Assembly (NCBI GenBank): GCA_041686195.1
Contig: JAWLEI010000110.1
Location: 1-8,908, forward strand
DNA from: Desulfovermiculus sp041686195
GTDB lineage: Bacteria > Desulfobacterota > Desulfovibrionia > Desulfovibrionales > Desulfothermaceae
DNA: 8,908 nucleotides
Direction: 5' to 3'
Positions 6,010 through 8,908 of the stretch are shown here, piece by piece. Below the pieces are notes generated by a model. That model searched no databases. It was not told where the DNA came from and saw nothing but the letters and a program-made list of their open reading frames with translations. Both the position numbers and the translations under genes were made by a program. Positions within the stretch are counted from its first letter, which is position 1. The number at the start of each line of letters is the position of its first letter.

Positions 6010-6034
6010 GTAGGGCGGGCTTGCCCCCAAGCCC
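6010..6034 (+). repeat. REP-like unit, right half of an inverted doublet
   Basis: On the plus strand this reads a GTAGG foot, then GC, then GGGCTTG-CCCC-CAAGCCC, a perfect 7-bp stem with the same C4 loop and the same foot-to-stem spacing as the copy at 5966-5990. The stems differ at positions 2 and 3 of the left arm, with matching changes in the right arm, so base pairing is kept. The outer arms of the two units also pair with each other (CTTGGGGGCAAG at 5969-5980 with CTTGCCCCCAAG at 6020-6031), giving one large cruciform or a REPIN/BIME unit. Confidence 0.7.
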
Positions 6035-6114
6035 AGCCCTCTTTATACCCAGTTTCATGTTCGATCAAACTGGACTTCTGCGGCCAGCGGCAAAGCTGAC
6101 TTGTGAGGGGACGA

Positions 6115-6864
6115 CTATCTCAAGTCCACATACACCTTGCGGCTGTATCTTTGAATCATCCGGGTCCCGGCACCGTTTCGAACAGCCTGCAATACTTTTT
6201 CCCCATCCACAGGAGCGGTTCCGGCCAGCATGGTGACCGGCAGATGGGCAAAGGCTTCAGGCACCATAGGGGTGCTGGGCCCGAGCATTACTGTGCAAAC
6301 TGAGCTGGAGGTCTTCGCCAGGATATCTTCACACGTCTGGTTCAGGACTGAGGTGGAGGTCAGGAAAAGGACATCTGCCCAATCTCTGAGCTTGGAGTAA
6401 AATTCTTCTCTGTTGCCTATGCCCCTGGTCCTGTCGATGACTTCCAGGATGGCTCCCCGGTCGGTAAATGCCTGTATCAAAGGTCCAAAGTAGCCAACCA
6501 TGGCCACCCTGGTTTGCGGGCCAATGCCCAGACTATCGAAGAGCAGGTGATTGTCTGGGTCTTCAGGCATGTTCAGGGCCTTTTCATGGTTTAAGGCATT
6601 GACCAGGGCCAGTCCCATGCTTCGTTTCAACGGATTGAAGTCCAGAATATTTTGCAGCATTTCAAGCGCCGGACGGCCCTCGTAATGCATGCCGTCCAGG
6701 GTCTGGCAGCAGGTTTTTCCGTTGTCCAGATATGTATAGGCCAGGCCTGTTCCGCCGTTTGAGGTTTTTACCGCGGTATAGGAAAGGCCCAGGCTGAGAA
6801 TGTCTACCTGGACCTGGGCCGCCTGGACCTGAAAGAAGTCATACAGTCGGTGGTTGAGTTCCAT
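6115..6864 (-). CDS. DUF4213/DUF364 protein (putative heavy-metal chelation family)
   Basis: This cytoplasmic protein of 249 residues fits the two-domain layout of DUF4213 followed by DUF364. The N-terminal part (about 1-95) includes GLSYTAVKTSNGGTGLAYTY, and residues 84-91 (GLALVNAL) form the usual A-x-x-NA junction. The C-terminal part (about 105-249) contains RVAMVGYFGPLI (119-130), EVIDRTRGIG (141-150), DVLFLTSTSVLNQT (164-177), MLGPSTPM (193-200) and the closing RKVYVDL. These are typical DUF364 segments. The family is common in anaerobes and methanogens and is named for a proposed role in metal chelation; the reaction is not established. The ATG at 6864 has GGAG seven bases upstream. 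It is divergent from the aspartase-fusion gene, and its 3' side carries the REP-like doublet. Confidence 0.87.
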   Translation of the reverse strand: MELNHRLYDFFQVQAAQVQVDILSLGLSYTAVKTSNGGTGLAYTYLDNGKTCCQTLDGMHYEGRPALEMLQNILDFNPLKRSMGLALVNALNHEKALNMPEDPDNHLLFDSLGIGPQTRVAMVGYFGPLIQAFTDRGAILEVIDRTRGIGNREEFYSKLRDWADVLFLTSTSVLNQTCEDILAKTSSSVCTVMLGPSTPMVPEAFAHLPVTMLAGTAPVDGEKVLQAVRNGAGTRMIQRYSRKVYVDLR

Positions 6865-6915
6865 TGAGCTGCTCCGTAAAGGATATGGTATTCACGCATT
6901 AAGGCCGGCAGAGGT

Positions 6916-6946
6916 AATAAATCCCTTGATTTTGAGGAATTGTCAA
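6916..6946 (-). promoter_or_regulatory. Candidate promoter for the DUF364 gene, with dyad over its -35
   Basis: On the minus strand a perfect TTGACA (6946-6941) is followed 19 bases later by TTTATT (6921-6916), about 50 bases upstream of the DUF364 start. The spacing is longer than the ideal 17. The -35 lies within the near-perfect palindrome AATTG-T-CAATT (6938-6948), which could be an operator serving both divergent genes. Confidence 0.35.
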
Positions 6947-6954
6947 TTTATGTT
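6926..6954 (+). promoter_or_regulatory. Candidate promoter for the cNMP-domain/aspartase gene
   Basis: TTGATT (6926-6931) and TATGTT (6949-6954), each matching 4 of 6 consensus bases, are separated by exactly 17 bases. This lies 119 bases before the favoured start at 7074. It overlaps the opposing DUF364 promoter and the AATTG-T-CAATT dyad, as expected for a shared divergent control region. The match is weak and no stronger alternative was seen. Confidence 0.25.
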
Positions 6955-7073
6955 CAAGCCTTGAAGTGGTGGAGATGCCAGAGATGCTTTGGTCTGTCGT
7001 AGGCAGCGATACGGATGTATTCGTTGCTTACATACTGGTTGATAATCTTTTCATTTTGAGGATGTATTCAGGG

Positions 7074-8908
7074 ATGGATAATTATTTTGATGTATTAAAA
7101 GATGTTGTGTTGTTTCAGAATGTGGACCAAGAGGACCTTCAGCGTTTGGGACAATGCAGCACCAAACGCAGTTATTCCCTGGGAAGTTACCTTTTTCATG
7201 CCGGAACGCCCAGGACCGAGATCTCCATCATTACCAAAGGGGAGGTGGAGATCCTGCGGGGGATTGGTGAGACCCAAAGAGTTGTGGCCCGGTTGGGGGC
7301 TGGAAACTTTGTGGGCGAGGGAGCCATATTAAGTGATGAGCCGCATTCCACATCCTGCCGGGCGGTGGTGAAAACCGAGGTTTTGACTCTGGAACGGCAG
7401 GCCATAGAAGAGATTATTCAAGACAAGCCGGAGACGGCCCGAAAGCTGTTTTCTCAAGTGGCCCGGGTGATGCTGCACCGCCTCAAGTATGCCGGATATG
7501 GATACCACGACCCGGCCCTGGGGGCGGATTCTCAGGGTGGTCAGCGCATGGAGCATGACCTGCTGGGGGATCGTGAGGTCCCTGCTGATGCCTACTACGG
7601 GATCCAAACTATGCGCGCGGTGGAGAACTTTGATATTACAGGAATCTCTCTGTTTCATTTTCCCAATCTGATCAAGGCTCTGGCCATGGTCAAAAAGGCC
7701 GCAGCCCGGGCCAACCAAAAGCTGGGGGATCTGGAACCGGAAATAGCCGAGGCCATTGCCCAGGCCTGTGATGAAATCATGGCCGGCAACCTGCACAACC
7801 AGTTTGTGGTGGACATGATTCAAGGCGGAGCCGGGACTTCAACCAATATGAACGCCAACGAGGTCATTGCCAACCGGGCCCTGGAGATAATGGGCCACAC
7901 CCGGGGTGATTATACCTTTATCCATCCCAACAACCACGTCAACTGCACTCAGTCCACCAACGATGTCTATCCCACAACCATCAAGCTGGCCATTCTCCTC
8001 AGTTATCGGGATTTGACCGCGGCCATGAGCGAGCTGGCCTATGAGCTCAAGCAGAAGGCGGTTGAGTTCAGCTGCGTGCTCAAGATGGGCAGGACCCAGC
8101 TGCAGGATGCCGTGCCCATGACCCTGGGCCAGGAGTTCGAGGCCTATCGGATCACGGTCAAGGAGGATATGCAGCGCATCCATAATCTGGTCTGCCTGTT
8201 TCAGGAAATAAACCTTGGGGCCACAGCGATTGGGACCGGCATTACGGCCAATCCGGAATACTCCAGCCTGGTGGTGGAGGAACTGTCCAGGATCTCAGGT
8301 ATCGATTTTGAGGTGGCTGAAGATTTGGTTGAGGCCACTTCAGACATGGGATCCTTTGTCATGTTTTCCAGCGTGCTCAAACGAGTGGCGGTCAAGATAT
8401 CCAAAATGTGCAATGACTTAAGGTTGCTTAGCAGCGGACCCCGGGCAGGTCTGAACGAAATCAACCTCCCGGCCGTAGCCCCTGGATCGTCCATAATGCC
8501 CGGAAAAGTCAATCCGGTCATTCCGGAAGTGGTCAACCAGGTGGCCTACCAGGTTATCGGCAACGACCTGTCCGTGACCATGGCTGCCGAGGCCGGGCAG
8601 CTCCAGCTCAATGTCATGGAGCCGGTGATTGCCTTTAATGTCCTGCAATCATTAAAGATGCTCAGCAAGGCCGTTACATCCCTCACCCGGCGCTGCATTC
8701 AGGGTATAACCGCCAATGAAGACCAATGCCGGAAATACGTGGATTGCAGTATCGGCATAGTCACGGCCTTAAATCCCTATATAGGCTATGAAAATTCTTC
8801 CCGCATCGCCTCCAAGGCCCTGGAGACGGGCAGGGGAGTCATGGATCTGGTCCTGGAGGAAGGACTGCTCAGCCGGGAGCAGCTGGAAGAGATCCTTTCG
8901 CCGTCCCA
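7074..8908 (+). CDS. aspA: Aspartate ammonia-lyase with N-terminal cyclic-nucleotide-binding-type domain (3' end cut by window)
   Basis: It deaminates L-aspartate to fumarate and ammonia. The frame stays open to the window end: 611 codons from the ATG at 7074, and by comparison with E. coli AspA only about 15-30 residues are missing. Residues 1-~135 form a cNMP-binding fold (LKDVVLFQNV..., ITKGEVEIL, GNFVGEGAILSDEPHSTSCRA at 77-97, then a helix). Residues ~160-611 are aspartase: EHDLLGDREVPADAYYGIQT, GGAGTSTNMNANE (251-263), STNDVYPT (294-301), MGRTQLQDAVPMTLGQEF (338-355) and GSSIMPGKVNP (471-481). The last is the mobile loop with the probable catalytic Ser472. MAAEAGQLQLNVMEP follows. These features favour aspartase over fumarase. 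Start uncertain: the frame is open back to 6936, with in-frame ATGs at 6975, 6984 (GGAG nine bases before) and 7062. 7074 fits the domain edge but has only a loosely spaced GAGG. Linkage to a sensor domain suggests allosteric control of ammonia or fumarate production. Confidence 0.93.
   Translation, partial: MDNYFDVLKDVVLFQNVDQEDLQRLGQCSTKRSYSLGSYLFHAGTPRTEISIITKGEVEILRGIGETQRVVARLGAGNFVGEGAILSDEPHSTSCRAVVKTEVLTLERQAIEEIIQDKPETARKLFSQVARVMLHRLKYAGYGYHDPALGADSQGGQRMEHDLLGDREVPADAYYGIQTMRAVENFDITGISLFHFPNLIKALAMVKKAAARANQKLGDLEPEIAEAIAQACDEIMAGNLHNQFVVDMIQGGAGTSTNMNANEVIANRALEIMGHTRGDYTFIHPNNHVNCTQSTNDVYPTTIKLAILLSYRDLTAAMSELAYELKQKAVEFSCVLKMGRTQLQDAVPMTLGQEFEAYRITVKEDMQRIHNLVCLFQEINLGATAIGTGITANPEYSSLVVEELSRISGIDFEVAEDLVEATSDMGSFVMFSSVLKRVAVKISKMCNDLRLLSSGPRAGLNEINLPAVAPGSSIMPGKVNPVIPEVVNQVAYQVIGNDLSVTMAAEAGQLQLNVMEPVIAFNVLQSLKMLSKAVTSLTRRCIQGITANEDQCRKYVDCSIGIVTALNPYIGYENSSRIASKALETGRGVMDLVLEEGLLSREQLEEILSPS

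Noticed and set aside
5966..6034. Integron attC site or IS200/IS605 end as an explanation of the large inverted repeat
   Set aside because: The attC core boxes (GTTRRRY and RYYYAAC) are absent and no IS200/IS605 gene is nearby; the GTAGG feet and repeated small palindromes fit REP units better.
5844..6236. 130-residue plus-strand frame across the REP doublet and the end of the DUF364 gene
   Set aside because: It runs through structured repeats and antisense to a solid gene; no motif and no ribosome site.
7329..7823. 164-residue minus-strand frame opposite the cNMP-domain/aspartase gene
   Set aside because: The plus strand encodes clear aspartase and cNMP-domain sequence in a single long frame; this is a shadow.
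7551..8908. Fumarase (FumC) or argininosuccinate lyase as the identity of the lyase
   Set aside because: The segments around GREVPADAYYGIQT, MGRTQLQDAVPMTLGQEF and VVNQVAYQVIGND are aspartase-type; FumC has different residues at these places.

Overview
The window is a stretch of bacterial chromosome with GC-rich genes, roughly 55-60% G+C by eye, and one strikingly A+T-rich insert at about 2470-3005. No ribosomal or other phylogenetic marker is present. The gene set suggests an anaerobic Desulfobacterota (deltaproteobacterial sulfate-reducer type) organism: a DUF364/DUF4213 metal-chelation-type protein, an AHL-lactonase-like metallo-hydrolase of the 'GFC' type, a CBS-domain ClC protein and an aspartase. 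This assignment is inference, not proof.

Layout. At 1-281 (+) lies the C-terminal part of a glyoxalase/VOC-fold protein. At 314-2190 (-) is a two-gene operon: a nucleoside hydrolase followed by ribokinase, joined by an ATGA stop/start overlap. Together they turn a nucleoside into free base plus ribose and then ribose 5-phosphate. From 2191 to 2756 there is a long non-coding stretch that becomes very A+T-rich. It leads into a small A+T-rich gene (2757-3005, +) behind a TATAAT box embedded in overlapping dyads. At 3156-3908 (+) is a metallo-beta-lactamase-fold hydrolase, separated by a long imperfect inverted repeat from a convergent ClC-type anion channel/transporter with two CBS domains (4010-5818, -).

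Between the ClC gene and the DUF364 gene (6115-6864, -) sits a structured spacer. It holds a pair of inverted REP-like units, each with a GTAGG foot, a 7-bp stem and a four-base loop, and the two stems differ by compensatory base changes (a REPIN/BIME arrangement). Two further perfect hairpins lie beside it. The DUF364 gene is divergent from the last gene (about 7074 to beyond the window end, +). That gene encodes a cyclic-nucleotide-binding-type domain fused to the N-terminus of a complete-looking aspartate ammonia-lyase; only the last few codons fall outside the window.

The most unusual items are the cNMP-domain/aspartase fusion, whose usual phosphate-binding Arg is replaced; the REP doublet with stem covariation; the ClC protein with a Pro at the central anion-selectivity position (GPGVP, as in plant nitrate-selective CLCs) and no internal proton glutamate; the lactonase-like enzyme lacking the usual bridging Asp; and the A+T-rich island. 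I saw no CRISPR array, tRNA, rRNA, transposase or phage gene.
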